From an uncultured Parabacteroides sp. (GTDB lineage Bacteria; Bacteroidota; Bacteroidia; Bacteroidales; Tannerellaceae), in NCBI GenBank assembly GCA_944325345.1, contig CALUZV010000010.1:42181-106180 (forward strand): a DNA stretch of 64,000 nt. Direction: 5' to 3'. Shown here piece by piece: positions 18,144 to 26,854 of the stretch. A model generated the notes under the pieces. It was not told where the DNA came from. It searched no databases and was given only the letters and a program-made list of their open reading frames with translations. A program made the translations under genes and the position numbers. The stretch's first letter is position 1, and every line of letters begins with the position of its first letter.

Positions 18144-18234
18144 AAATTAGACGCGGATTGCACGGATGACGCGGATTTTTTTGTTTGTGTATCTCAAATA
18201 ATCCGCGTGATCCGTGTCATCCGCGTCTAATTTT
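18144..18234. repeat. GCGGAT-family palindromic element, copy 2 (inverted relative to copy 1)
   Basis: Arms 18144-18177 and 18200-18234. The loop GTTTGTGTATCT is the reverse complement of the copy 1 loop, which fixes the orientation as opposite. Close to copy 1 over its whole length. Confidence 0.9.
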
Positions 18235-18247
18235 ATCTTACCGCGTA

Positions 18248-19174
18248 TTACTTTTTCAACACTTTCACTGTCTCGTCCTCTGTCTTGACGATAAACTCCT
18301 TCGGCGTCATCCCCGTCTGCTTCTTGAACCAGCGGCTGAAGTGCTGCGGATAGGGGAAACCCAGTTCGTAAGCTATCTCGCTGAGGGACTTGCGGGGGTC
18401 GAAGACGCGGGCTTTGGCGACCTCGAGCGTTCGGAGTTGGATGTGCTTCAGGGCAGACGTGCCGGTTTCTTTCTTCAGGATGTCGCTCAGGTAGTTGGGC
18501 GAGAGGCAGAGGCAGTCGGCACAATATTGGACGGTGGGCAGACCATCGGTGGCCGACTTGCCCGTCAGGAAATAGTCGTCCAAGAGGGTTTCGAGGCGGG
18601 CTAGGATGTCGCTGTTTAGCTTCTCGCGGGTGATGAACTGGCGGTCGTAGAAGCGGACGCAATAGTCGAGGAGCAACTTGATATTGTCGATAATCAGCGA
18701 TTTGCTATGTTTGTCGATGGGATAACGCAATTCCTCTTTGATGTTTGCCAGGCAAGCGAGGACCGTCTGCCGCTCCTGCTCGGAGAGATGGAGGCCTTCG
18801 TTGGCATTATACGAGAAGAAGGAATAATCTTTTATCAATCCCGCGAGGGGCGTGCGGCGCAGGAACTCGGGGTGGAAGCACAAGGCCCATCCCTCGGGCT
18901 GGTGCAAGCGACCGTCGTCTTCCGAGCCCATCACCTGCCCGGGGGCGATGAAGAGCATCGTGCCGCGTCGGTAGTCATACTGGCTGCGGCCGTACCTCAA
19001 GGTGCCACAATCGGCATCTTTCAGCAATACGGTATAGATATGGTAGAACTTCCGGCCGAAGCGCAGGGGCTTGGCCTCGTGCCCGTCGATGACGCTGACC
19101 AGCGGGTGCGGGGTCTCTACGCCGAAGTAGTCGTTGTAGGACTGGACGGAGTCGATTTGGAGTATGGGGGTCAT
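18248..19174 (-). CDS. AraC family transcriptional regulator
   Basis: 308 residues. The N-terminal cupin-like sensing half has FGRKFYHIYTVLLKDADCG and RGTMLFIAPGQVM. The C-terminal AraC double HTH (about residues 205-305) has LSPNYLSDILKKETG and SLSEIAYELGFPYPQHFSRW, then MTPKEF. Divergent from the aldo/keto reductase gene at 19347, 172 bases apart, so the likeliest target is that gene. CAAATGTA at 19207-19214 is a possible -7 element on this strand (TACATTTG). The ligand cannot be told. Confidence 0.92.
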   Translation of the reverse strand: MTPILQIDSVQSYNDYFGVETPHPLVSVIDGHEAKPLRFGRKFYHIYTVLLKDADCGTLRYGRSQYDYRRGTMLFIAPGQVMGSEDDGRLHQPEGWALCFHPEFLRRTPLAGLIKDYSFFSYNANEGLHLSEQERQTVLACLANIKEELRYPIDKHSKSLIIDNIKLLLDYCVRFYDRQFITREKLNSDILARLETLLDDYFLTGKSATDGLPTVQYCADCLCLSPNYLSDILKKETGTSALKHIQLRTLEVAKARVFDPRKSLSEIAYELGFPYPQHFSRWFKKQTGMTPKEFIVKTEDETVKVLKK

Positions 19175-19311
19175 GGGGTATTCTATTATGCCGTATTAGT
19201 GTAGGGCAAATGTACGAATATTCTCCAAAAAAGTAGAGGCTTTCTCGGTATATCTACGATTTTGGTTATTCTGCCGATATTTTTGATACATCTCTGTCAG
19301 AATGGAGGCTC

Positions 19312-19319
19312 TATCTTTG
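19312..19319 (+). promoter_or_regulatory. -7 element of the aldo/keto reductase gene
   Basis: TATCTTTG, 27 bases before the ATG; Bacteroidetes -7 consensus. The AraC regulator reads away from the same 172-base region. Confidence 0.55.
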
Positions 19320-19346
19320 CAACATCATTAATATCAAAAGAAGAAT

Positions 19347-20501
19347 ATGAAACACGTACAATCTTTTTCCCGCCGTAGCTTCCTGAAGGCTGCGGCCCTG
19401 GGCAGCGTCGCTTTCTGCGCCTCTCCATCTATGAGTCAAGCGAAAGAAACAGAAGTAGGAATGGTATCGGTGAAGGGGGATAGCTCTTGTGCCTCCGTCG
19501 CCGGCAAGAGGCGGACATTGGGTAGCGGGCAAGCTGCCTTCACCGTCTCAGCTATGGGCTTCGGCTGCATGGGCCTGAACTATCATCGGAGCGAACATCC
19601 TTCGGAGGAGGCTTGCATCCGTCTGGTACACGAGGCTGTCGAGCGGGGTGTTACGCTCTTTGACACCGCCGAGAGCTACGGCCCGTTTACGAATGAGCGG
19701 TTAATGGGCAAGGCTTTGAAGGGCTATACCGACCGCGTCTTTGTTACTTCTAAGTTTGGACACAAGTATGTAAATGGTGTGCAGGTCAAGACCGAAGAGG
19801 ATAGCTCGCCCGCCAATATCCGCAAGGTCTGCGAGAACTCCTTGCGCAGCCTTGGCATAGAGACCTTAGGCATGTTCTACCAACACCGGAGCGACCCGAA
19901 CGCGCCTATCGAGACGGTGGCCGAAACCATCGCCGACTTAATCAAGGAGGGCAAAATTCTCCATTGGGGACTTTGCGAGGTGAATGCCGACACTATCCGC
20001 CGCGCCCACGCCATCTGCCCGCTGACGGCTATCCAGAGCGAGTATCACCTGATGCATCGCACGGTGGAAGAGAGCGTTTTGCCCCTCTGCCGCGAGCTGG
20101 GAATCGGCTTCGTGCCTTATAGTCCTATAAACAGAGGGTTCCTCGGTGGCCTGATTAACGAATACACGCAGTTCAGCCCAAATGACAATCGCCAGACTTT
20201 GCCACGCTTCCAGCCCGAAGCCATCCGCCAGAACCTGCGCATCGTGGAGGTCTTGAATGCCTTCGGTCGGACGCGAGGATATACGCCTGCCCAGATAGCC
20301 TTGGCTTGGCTGATGCACAAGGCGCCTTTTATCGTCCCTATCCCCGGCACAACGAAGCTGGCGCATCTGGAAGAGAATCTCCGTGCGACGGATATTTCTT
20401 TTACAGAAGAAGAGATGAAGGAACTGGAAGAGAAAGTATTTGCGATTCCCGTCGTAGGGAGCCGCTATGATGCGCTGCAGGAATCGAAGGTACAACGGTA
20501 G
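19347..20501 (+). CDS. Aldo/keto reductase with Tat signal
   Basis: 384 residues. The N-terminus has a twin-arginine signal (SRRSFLKAAALGSVAF) followed by a cleavage region near SQAKE, so the enzyme is probably exported folded with its NADP(H). The TIM-barrel reductase carries AMGFGCMGLNYH, the catalytic Asp/Tyr region LFDTAESYGPFTNE, the lysine in VTSKFGHKY and a histidine in YQHRSDP. Near the C-terminus IPGTTKLAHLEENL binds the cofactor. Divergent from the AraC regulator; followed by a lipoprotein hydrolase 53 bases later, with which it may be co-transcribed. The TAG stop is part of a perfect hairpin. Confidence 0.9.
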   Translation: MKHVQSFSRRSFLKAAALGSVAFCASPSMSQAKETEVGMVSVKGDSSCASVAGKRRTLGSGQAAFTVSAMGFGCMGLNYHRSEHPSEEACIRLVHEAVERGVTLFDTAESYGPFTNERLMGKALKGYTDRVFVTSKFGHKYVNGVQVKTEEDSSPANIRKVCENSLRSLGIETLGMFYQHRSDPNAPIETVAETIADLIKEGKILHWGLCEVNADTIRRAHAICPLTAIQSEYHLMHRTVEESVLPLCRELGIGFVPYSPINRGFLGGLINEYTQFSPNDNRQTLPRFQPEAIRQNLRIVEVLNAFGRTRGYTPAQIALAWLMHKAPFIVPIPGTTKLAHLEENLRATDISFTEEEMKELEEKVFAIPVVGSRYDALQESKVQR

Positions 20502-20525
20502 AGACGCGATGAATCGCGTCTCTAC
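20498..20525. repeat. GTAGAGACGCG hairpin overlapping a stop codon
   Basis: GTAGAGACGCGAT is followed by its mirror ATCGCGTCTCTAC with GA between. The TAG stop of the reductase (20499-20501) lies inside. Similar hairpins are dispersed in many bacterial genomes. Confidence 0.85.
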
Positions 20526-20553
20526 AACGAATCTAATAAATAAATTACGCAAT

Positions 20554-21591
20554 ATGAAGAATCTTATCCTTATCTGCTTGCTCTTATGCTGCTTCTCATG
20601 CGGAAGCCGCAACGACAACGACGCATTAATCCTTGCCGACCAGGGCAGCTTCGCCATCGGCGGCACCGTCTTGAAGGATTCGCTGGGGCATACGTATCAT
20701 GGCGACCATGCCTACGTTTTCTATCAGAAGCCGGTCGATGCCCGCCGCTATCCCTTAGTCTTCGCGCATGGTGTCGGGCAGTTTTCCAAGACTTGGGAAA
20801 CGACACCCGACGGCCGCGAGGGTTTCCAGAACATCTTCCTCCGTCGGGGATTTGGCGTTTATCTCGTGGACCAACCGAGGCGAGGCAATGCCGGACGGAG
20901 CACGGAGACGGTTACGCTCTCCCCTGCCTTCGACGAGGAGCTCTGGTTCAACCGCTTCCGTGTGGGCATCTGGCCGAACTATTTCGAGGGCGTGCAGTTC
21001 AGTCGCGACCCTGAAGCCTTGAACCAATATTTCCGACAGATGACACCGACCATCGGCTCCGTGGATTTCGAGGTCTATTCCGATGCCTACGCCGCCCTCT
21101 TCGAGCGGATTGGCCCTGCCATTTTCGTTACCCATTCACAAGGAGGACCCGTCGGTTGGCAGACGTTACTGAAGACCCGAAACATCCGAGCAATCGTATC
21201 CTACGAACCGGGCGGCGGCATCCCTTTCCCCGTAGGGCAAGTCCCCGAGGAAGGTCGCGTCTTAACGCTCTCGAAGAAGACGGAGGGCATAGAGGTACCG
21301 ATGGATGTTTTCTTGGAATATACGAAAATCCCTATCGTTGTATATTATGGAGATAATCTCCCCGAGACGGACGAACGTCCCGAGATTTATGAATGGACGC
21401 GTCGCCTACACCTGATGCGCCGTTGGGCCGAGATGCTCAACAAACGCGGGGGCGACGTAACCGTTATCCACCTCCCCGAGGTTGGCTTGCATGGCAATAC
21501 GCATTTCCCGATGTCAGACCTGAACAATAAAGAGGTCGCCGAACTGATGTTTCAATGGCTGGAGGAGCGCGGATTGACGGCTGGTAACTAA
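20554..21591 (+). CDS. Lipoprotein alpha/beta hydrolase
   Basis: 345 residues from the ATG at 20554, which starts a lipoprotein signal (MKNLILICLLLCCFSCGS) with the lipid-bearing cysteine at residue 16. The upstream in-frame ATG at 20467 would bury this signal and lies inside the reductase gene. The hydrolase fold shows YPLVFAHGVGQFSKTWE, the nucleophile elbow VTHSQGGPVGW (H-x-Q: T-H-S-Q-G), and the probable base in GLHGNTHFP. Likely placed in a membrane facing the periplasm or surface. Substrate unknown; the upstream gene is a Tat-exported reductase. Confidence 0.82.
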   Translation: MKNLILICLLLCCFSCGSRNDNDALILADQGSFAIGGTVLKDSLGHTYHGDHAYVFYQKPVDARRYPLVFAHGVGQFSKTWETTPDGREGFQNIFLRRGFGVYLVDQPRRGNAGRSTETVTLSPAFDEELWFNRFRVGIWPNYFEGVQFSRDPEALNQYFRQMTPTIGSVDFEVYSDAYAALFERIGPAIFVTHSQGGPVGWQTLLKTRNIRAIVSYEPGGGIPFPVGQVPEEGRVLTLSKKTEGIEVPMDVFLEYTKIPIVVYYGDNLPETDERPEIYEWTRRLHLMRRWAEMLNKRGGDVTVIHLPEVGLHGNTHFPMSDLNNKEVAELMFQWLEERGLTAGN

Positions 21592-21617
21592 GAAAGGCTT
21601 ATATCCCGGCCTTATCA

Positions 21618-21812
21618 TGCTTTTCGAGGCGTCGCCGGGCATTGTAGGGGTGGGTATAGGGCGCGGCGACGCCTCGAAAAGCATTATAGGGGTGGCAAGT
21701 AAGGCGCGGCGAGGCATCGAAAGGCATTCAAGGGTGGGTAGTAAGGCGCGGCGACGCCTCGGAAGGCATTTAGGGGGTGGGGGGTAAAGTCCGGCGACGC
21801 CTCGCCGCGCCC
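21618..21812. repeat. Tandem array, four and a half 42-43-base units
   Basis: The core GCGCGGCGACGCCTCG recurs at 21661, 21704, 21746 and 21789, with an earlier unit in inverted form (CGAGGCGTCGCC) from 21623. The dyad GGCGACGCC is in each unit; the units are separated by G-rich spacers of the type AGGGGTGGG. It fills most of the 327-base gap. Confidence 0.85.
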
Positions 21813-21874
21813 TTATAGACCTGGTCAAATACGTTTTTCTTCCTCAAAAAGAATGTGCGTAAAGATTGTATTTG

Positions 21875-21882
21875 TATTTTTG
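21875..21882 (+). promoter_or_regulatory. -7 element of the TPR-HTH regulator gene
   Basis: TATTTTTG, 36 bases before the ATG chosen at 21919. Its position argues against the in-frame ATG at 21853, which lies upstream of it. Confidence 0.5.
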
Positions 21883-21918
21883 CAGGCGTGCAGAATGCAA
21901 AAAACGATAGGTCGTGAT

Positions 21919-23664
21919 ATGAAAATTTGGTGGACAATTCTTATTGGAATATTTTCGATATTTGGTCTGTATGCCCAAACGAAGGCGGATTGTGTGCTGA
22001 CGTCTGATAGCATCCAGCGTATTTATTTGCAAGACCCGGATAGGGCGCTTCAGTTGCTCGATATGGCGGAAGAACGCGATTTGCCCGGTTTGCAGCCGTT
22101 TGAGATACACCTCTTGCGGGCGATGGCCTATGATGTGAAGAATCAACTTTCGCAGAAAGTATATTATACTCGGCTGGCGCTCCAAGACGATTCGGTGCGT
22201 CTTGTCCCTAAACGAAAACTACGTGCGATGTCCATATTGCTTGAAGCATTGGCTAGTCAGAGTCGCTATGAAGAGTGTGTTCAGGTTTGTGGGGAAGCGG
22301 TCGAGTTGGCGCGTAACTTGGGAGACGTGAAGAACGAAGGGCAAATCTTAGTTACGATGGGTAATCTTTATTACCGAATGAACCGGCCGGAGCAGGCTGA
22401 AGTTTATTTTCAAGAATGTATCAAGCTGATGAGCGGCTCGGAAGACGTGCGTGTCTTGGCTGAACTCTCGTGGGGATATGGGCAGATGATAAACCTCTAT
22501 AATAGCCAGAAAATGTATGAAAAGGCAATCGAGATATGCCATCAGCGCGAAAAATTGATTCAACGCATGAGCACGATGCAGGGACCTCCGCCGGGATATA
22601 TCGACCAACAACAGGGATATCTTTATTCCAAGAAGGCTTTCATATTGCAACTTGCCGGGAGAGAAGAGGAGGCTGCTATAGCCTATCAACATTTTCTGGA
22701 AACAGATTTTTCTACCTATCCTTATGGTCAAGGCGAAATCATTCCCTATTTATTAGCCGCGCATCGCTATGCGGAAGCCTTGAAATTGAACAAGGAGGAT
22801 GACCAACCGAAGTCCGATACCATCAATTACCAATATTATATAGTTCTCGACCGCTATGCCCAAGCCTACCGAGGGCTGGGTGATTACCGGCAGGCCGATG
22901 CCTACCAGTTGCGTTGTTCAATTTTGGCTGATAGTATTTATACGAAGGAGAAAGAGACGCAGGCACAAGAATATGCGGCGATGTTCGATTTGAACGAAAA
23001 GGAACTCCAGCTGAGCGAGGCAGAGGCAGAAGTACAACAGAACCGCGTCATAGTGATTTCGGCTTGTATCGTTATCCTACTCCTGCTGGTCTTGCTTTGG
23101 ACGGTCTGGCGAAACCTGAAAAAGACGCGCGAGCGCAATCGCATCGCAGTCCGGCAAATCGACGAGTTGGTAGCACAGCGCGAGGAGCTTCGTAAAGTAT
23201 TCTTCGCTTCGCAAATGAAAGACAACGACACTCCGGCAGCGGAAGAGAACGAGCAGCCGGAAAGGGAAACGGAAGATGAAGACGGGATACGCACGAACTA
23301 TGCAGCGTTCATGCGCATGGAGCAGTTGATTATCAAGGAGCGGCTTTTCCTTCAGCCTAAATTCGGGCGCGAGGACTTGCTCCGCCTGACGCATATCGGC
23401 AAGAACGATTTGGTCGCCTTCTTGCAGAAGCACGGGAATGTGGAAAACGTCAGCGACTATGTGAACCACCTCCGCGCGGAATATGCCGTAAAGCTGATGA
23501 AGGAAAAGCCGTTGCTCTCGATCGAAGCCATCGCCGAGGAGTCGGGATTCAGTAGCCGAAGCACCTTCTACCGGGCCTTCTACAAAGTGTTCGGCATGAC
23601 ACCGACACAGTATGTCAAGGCCAACGATGCCTCGGCTACGGAGGACAAGGGCGATACCTTATAG
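21919..23664 (+). CDS. Membrane-bound regulator: TPR sensor, helix, AraC-type HTH
   Basis: 581 residues. A signal-like helix (MKIWWTILIGIFSIFGLYAQ) is followed by a periplasmic TPR region (about 30-340; for example VTMGNLYYRMNRPEQAEVYF), a short coiled coil and a membrane helix at about 376-396 (VISACIVILLLLVLLW). A cytoplasmic Glu-rich linker leads to an AraC-type HTH at the C-terminus (about 505-570: LLSIEAIAEESGFSSRSTFY, then FGMTPTQY). This one-component layout, which puts the DNA-binding part at the membrane, is known from Bacteroidetes. Target genes cannot be told; it ends six bases over the end of the convergent sir2 gene. Confidence 0.88.
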   Translation: MKIWWTILIGIFSIFGLYAQTKADCVLTSDSIQRIYLQDPDRALQLLDMAEERDLPGLQPFEIHLLRAMAYDVKNQLSQKVYYTRLALQDDSVRLVPKRKLRAMSILLEALASQSRYEECVQVCGEAVELARNLGDVKNEGQILVTMGNLYYRMNRPEQAEVYFQECIKLMSGSEDVRVLAELSWGYGQMINLYNSQKMYEKAIEICHQREKLIQRMSTMQGPPPGYIDQQQGYLYSKKAFILQLAGREEEAAIAYQHFLETDFSTYPYGQGEIIPYLLAAHRYAEALKLNKEDDQPKSDTINYQYYIVLDRYAQAYRGLGDYRQADAYQLRCSILADSIYTKEKETQAQEYAAMFDLNEKELQLSEAEAEVQQNRVIVISACIVILLLLVLLWTVWRNLKKTRERNRIAVRQIDELVAQREELRKVFFASQMKDNDTPAAEENEQPERETEDEDGIRTNYAAFMRMEQLIIKERLFLQPKFGREDLLRLTHIGKNDLVAFLQKHGNVENVSDYVNHLRAEYAVKLMKEKPLLSIEAIAEESGFSSRSTFYRAFYKVFGMTPTQYVKANDASATEDKGDTL

Positions 23665-24345
23665 CAATTCACTGAGACGCTTGACGCCTTCTGAAGCGCC
23701 ACATTGCAGATGTTCGATGTCCGTGCGATAGGTCTGTACCTCTTTCGGGTCGATGAGGTAGATAGGCTGTCCCCGACGGACATAGTTCAATAATCCTGCG
23801 GCTGGATAGACATTGAGCGAAGTCCCGATAATCACGAAGATATCTGAATCTTCCACTTCACGGATAGCCGGCTCAATCATAGGAACCGGCTCGCCAAACC
23901 AGACCACGAAAGGACGGAGCTGGTTGCCGTGCGGGTCTTTATCGCCAAGATGGATGTCGGGATGCTCAGGCGAAAGCGGGTAGGTTGTGTTGAGGTCGCG
24001 CACGGAGCACGCCTTCATCAGTTCGCCATGAAGGTGGATGACGTTGGTACTGCCTGCCCGTTCATGCAGGTCATCAATGTTTTGGGTAATAATCTGGACA
24101 TCGTAGCGGCTTTCCAATTGGGCAAGACCGATATGACCGGCGTTCGGCTTAGTATTCAGCAATTCGCGGCGACGCTGGTTATAGAAATCCAAGACTAATT
24201 TCGGGTCGCGGGCAAACCCCTCGGGGGTAGCCACATCTTCCACGCGGTATTGCTCCCACAAGCCGTTGGAATCGCGGAAGGTGGAGATACCACTCTCGGC
24301 GCTCATGCCGGCGCCGGTCAAGACTACTAATTTCTTCTTTTCCAT
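23659..24345 (-). CDS. Sir2-type NAD-dependent protein deacylase
   Basis: 228 residues from the ATG at 24343-24345 (MEKKKLVVLTGAGMSAESG); a longer in-frame start would add a hydrophobic stretch without support. Motifs: GAGMSAESGISTFRD (NAD), TQNIDDLHERAG, catalytic His in VIHLHGEL, and IGTSLNVYPAAGL. LDFYNQRRREL contains the Y-x-x-R pair known from SIRT5/CobB enzymes that remove acidic acyl groups such as succinyl. The four zinc cysteines of many sirtuins are missing (only one Cys in that region), as in some bacterial members. It lies next to ackA and pta, which make acetyl phosphate, but a terminator separates it from them. Confidence 0.9.
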   Translation of the reverse strand: MEKKKLVVLTGAGMSAESGISTFRDSNGLWEQYRVEDVATPEGFARDPKLVLDFYNQRRRELLNTKPNAGHIGLAQLESRYDVQIITQNIDDLHERAGSTNVIHLHGELMKACSVRDLNTTYPLSPEHPDIHLGDKDPHGNQLRPFVVWFGEPVPMIEPAIREVEDSDIFVIIGTSLNVYPAAGLLNYVRRGQPIYLIDPKEVQTYRTDIEHLQCGASEGVKRLSELL

Positions 24346-24370
24346 GATTATTAATATTAAATGGTGAATG

Positions 24371-24405
24371 AAAAAGAATAGCCCCAACCGATGTCAGGGC
24401 TATTC
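24371..24405 (-). terminator. Terminator of pta-ackA
   Basis: On the minus strand GAATAGCCC pairs with GGGCTATTC around a TGACATCGGTTG loop, followed by TTTTTC. A second hairpin, AATCCTC/GAGGATT, lies at 24411-24437. Confidence 0.85.
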
Positions 24406-24463
24406 ACAGAATCCTCTGTCGTAAGCTGCGAGGATTAGAAATGAAAAACTATCAATGATTTAC

Positions 24464-25663
24464 TTATTTATTTAGGATAGCCATCGTATCCGAAGCTATC
24501 ATAAATTCTTCGTCAGTCGGGACAACAATGATTGTTACCTTACTATCCGGCGTGCTGATAACCATTTCCTGGCCACGCATACCTTCGTTCTTAGCCGGGT
24601 CAATCTTCATGCCCATGTATTCCATATCCTTGCAAACAGCCAGACGAGTAGTCCATTGGTTCTCGCCAACGCCACCTGTCCAGACAAGGATATCACATCC
24701 GTTCATAGCCGCTGCGTATGCTCCGATGTATTTCTTAATACGATAGTTATAAACGTCGAGCGTCATGATGGCACGTTCGTCGCCTTTTTCTACCGCCGCT
24801 TCCAAGTCGCGCATATCCGAAGAACCGCCAACCAGACCAGCAACACCGCTCTTCTTGTTGAATACGTTCATCAGACCGTTTGCATCCAGATGTTCCTTAT
24901 TCATTATGAAAGGAATAGCACCTGGATCGACATCACCGCAGCGCGTACCCATCAGCAGACCTTCCGTCGGAGTCAGACCCATAGAAGTGTCGATGCATTT
25001 ACCGTTCATGATCGCTGCTATGGAGCCGCCATTACCTACGTGAGCCGTGATAATCTTCTGCTCTTCATAATTTACGCCCAAGATTTCGCACGCCCGCTTG
25101 GAAACATACCGATGACTTGTCCCATGGAAACCATACCGACGGATACCGTATTTCGTATAGTATTCGTAAGGCAAACCGTACATATAAGCCCGGGGAGGCA
25201 TCGTCTGATGGAATGCCGTATCGAAGACACCCACCTGAGGAATGCCCGGAATCAGCGCTTCCATAGCGGCAATACCTTCGAGGTTAGCCGGGTTGTGCAA
25301 CGGAGCCAAGTCGGAACATTCAACGACCATATCCAGAACTTCCTTAGTCAGCAAGACACTTGAAGCGAACTTTTCGCCTCCGTGTACGACACGATGTCCG
25401 ACGGCGTCGATTTCCTTGTAGTCCTTGATGCAACCGAGCGTTTCGTCAGTCAGGACGCTAAGGATAAATTCGATGCCATCGTGATGGTTGGCGATGTTCT
25501 TTTCCAGAATGACTTTCTTACCATCTTTGCCGGTCAGCTTCAAGAAAGAATCCGGCAAACCAATCTTTTCAATACCGCCTTGAGCCATCACGTTGCCCGA
25601 AGTCATATCGAACAACTTGTATTTGATAGAGCTACTACCGCAGTTTAATACTAATACTTTCAT
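24464..25663 (-). CDS. ackA: Acetate kinase
   Basis: Converts acetyl phosphate and ADP to acetate and ATP, the main energy-yielding end step of mixed-acid fermentation. Motifs: VLVLNCGSSSIKYKLFD at the N-terminus, VGHRVVHGGEKF, GFHGTSHRYVS, HVGNGGSIAAI and VWTGGVGENQ. 399 residues, normal. It lies 33 bases behind pta on the same strand and ends at a strong terminator. Lower GC content and codon choice resembling groEL suggest strong expression. Confidence 0.98.
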   Translation of the reverse strand: MKVLVLNCGSSSIKYKLFDMTSGNVMAQGGIEKIGLPDSFLKLTGKDGKKVILEKNIANHHDGIEFILSVLTDETLGCIKDYKEIDAVGHRVVHGGEKFASSVLLTKEVLDMVVECSDLAPLHNPANLEGIAAMEALIPGIPQVGVFDTAFHQTMPPRAYMYGLPYEYYTKYGIRRYGFHGTSHRYVSKRACEILGVNYEEQKIITAHVGNGGSIAAIMNGKCIDTSMGLTPTEGLLMGTRCGDVDPGAIPFIMNKEHLDANGLMNVFNKKSGVAGLVGGSSDMRDLEAAVEKGDERAIMTLDVYNYRIKKYIGAYAAAMNGCDILVWTGGVGENQWTTRLAVCKDMEYMGMKIDPAKNEGMRGQEMVISTPDSKVTIIVVPTDEEFMIASDTMAILNK

Positions 25664-25696
25664 GTGGATTTGAGGTTTAATATTTGTGTTTTCAGT

Positions 25697-26713
25697 TTAT
25701 TTCTTCGCTGCTTTTAATGCAATAGATTGGTTACAAGCGATAGCTACCATCTTATACACGTCATCGACCGAGCAACCGCGAGACAAATCATTAACTGGAG
25801 CAGCCATACCCTGAAGGATAGGTCCAACAGCTTCCGCACCGCCTAAACGCTGAACAAGTTTATAAGCAATATTGCCAACTTCCAGTGTCGGGAATACCAA
25901 TACATTCGCTTTGCCGGCGATTTCACTGCCCGGAGCCTTTTGAGCGGCCACCTTTTCCACCAAAGCTGCATCAGCCTGCAATTCCCCGTCAATCTTCAAG
26001 TCTGGGCACATCTCTTTGGCAAGACGAGTAGCCTCAACTACTTTATCCACCATATCATGGGATGCACTACCTTTTGTAGAGAAGCTCAACATAGCCACGC
26101 GCGGTTCGATGTCCGCAATGTTGCGTGCGGTCTGTGCCGTAGCAATGGCGATGCTTGCCAGTTCCTGAGCATTCGGATTCGGCATTACAGCGCAATCGGC
26201 GAAGACGAATAAGCCCTCTTCTCCATATTGCGGGGTCTTGGTAAACATCAAGAACGCACCGGATACGCAACTCATGCCCGGAGCTGTCTTGATAATTTGC
26301 AAAGCAGGGCGCAATACATTACCTGTAGTGTTCATTGCTCCAGCAATTTCGCCATCCGCATCTCCTGCCTTAATCATTAAGCAAGCGAGATACAAAGGAT
26401 CTTCAACTAAAACGGCGGCTTTCTCTTCCGTCATACCTTTCTTTTGGCGTAATTGGAACAGCAGGTTTGCATAGTCTGCCTTTTTCGCATGATTCTTAGG
26501 ATCAACGATTGTCGCTTTGGCTATGTTTGTCAGACCATATTCGGTAGCCAACTTTTGGATATCCGCTGGATTACCAATCAAGATGACATCAGCCACGCCA
26601 TCTGCAATCAGACGGTCGGCTGCTTTTATTGTTCTTTCTTCAGTACCTTCGGGAAGAACGATGCGCTGTTTGTTCGCTTTAGCGCGTGCAATAATACCTT
26701 GCATTAAGTCCAT
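25697..26713 (-). CDS. pta: Phosphate acetyltransferase
   Basis: Makes acetyl phosphate from acetyl-CoA; partner of AckA. This is the short single-domain form (338 residues, PTA_PTB domain only), without the N-terminal regulatory domains of the E. coli enzyme. Motifs: [56 protein letters not shown] and [17 protein letters not shown]. First gene of the pair; TAATTTTG (minus strand, 26778-26785) may be its -7 element. Confidence 0.97.
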   Translation of the reverse strand: MDLMQGIIARAKANKQRIVLPEGTEERTIKAADRLIADGVADVILIGNPADIQKLATEYGLTNIAKATIVDPKNHAKKADYANLLFQLRQKKGMTEEKAAVLVEDPLYLACLMIKAGDADGEIAGAMNTTGNVLRPALQIIKTAPGMSCVSGAFLMFTKTPQYGEEGLFVFADCAVMPNPNAQELASIAIATAQTARNIADIEPRVAMLSFSTKGSASHDMVDKVVEATRLAKEMCPDLKIDGELQADAALVEKVAAQKAPGSEIAGKANVLVFPTLEVGNIAYKLVQRLGGAEAVGPILQGMAAPVNDLSRGCSVDDVYKMVAIACNQSIALKAAKK

Positions 26714-26854
26714 AGTAGGAGATTTTATAATATTTAATAATCGTATTCAGACTCAGATTTGGATGCATATCCGCCTACAAAATTAGGCAAAATGCAATAT
26801 AGAGTTTGCAAAACTCCCGAATAATTTCAGAAAGAGGCACAGCTTTCAGAACTT

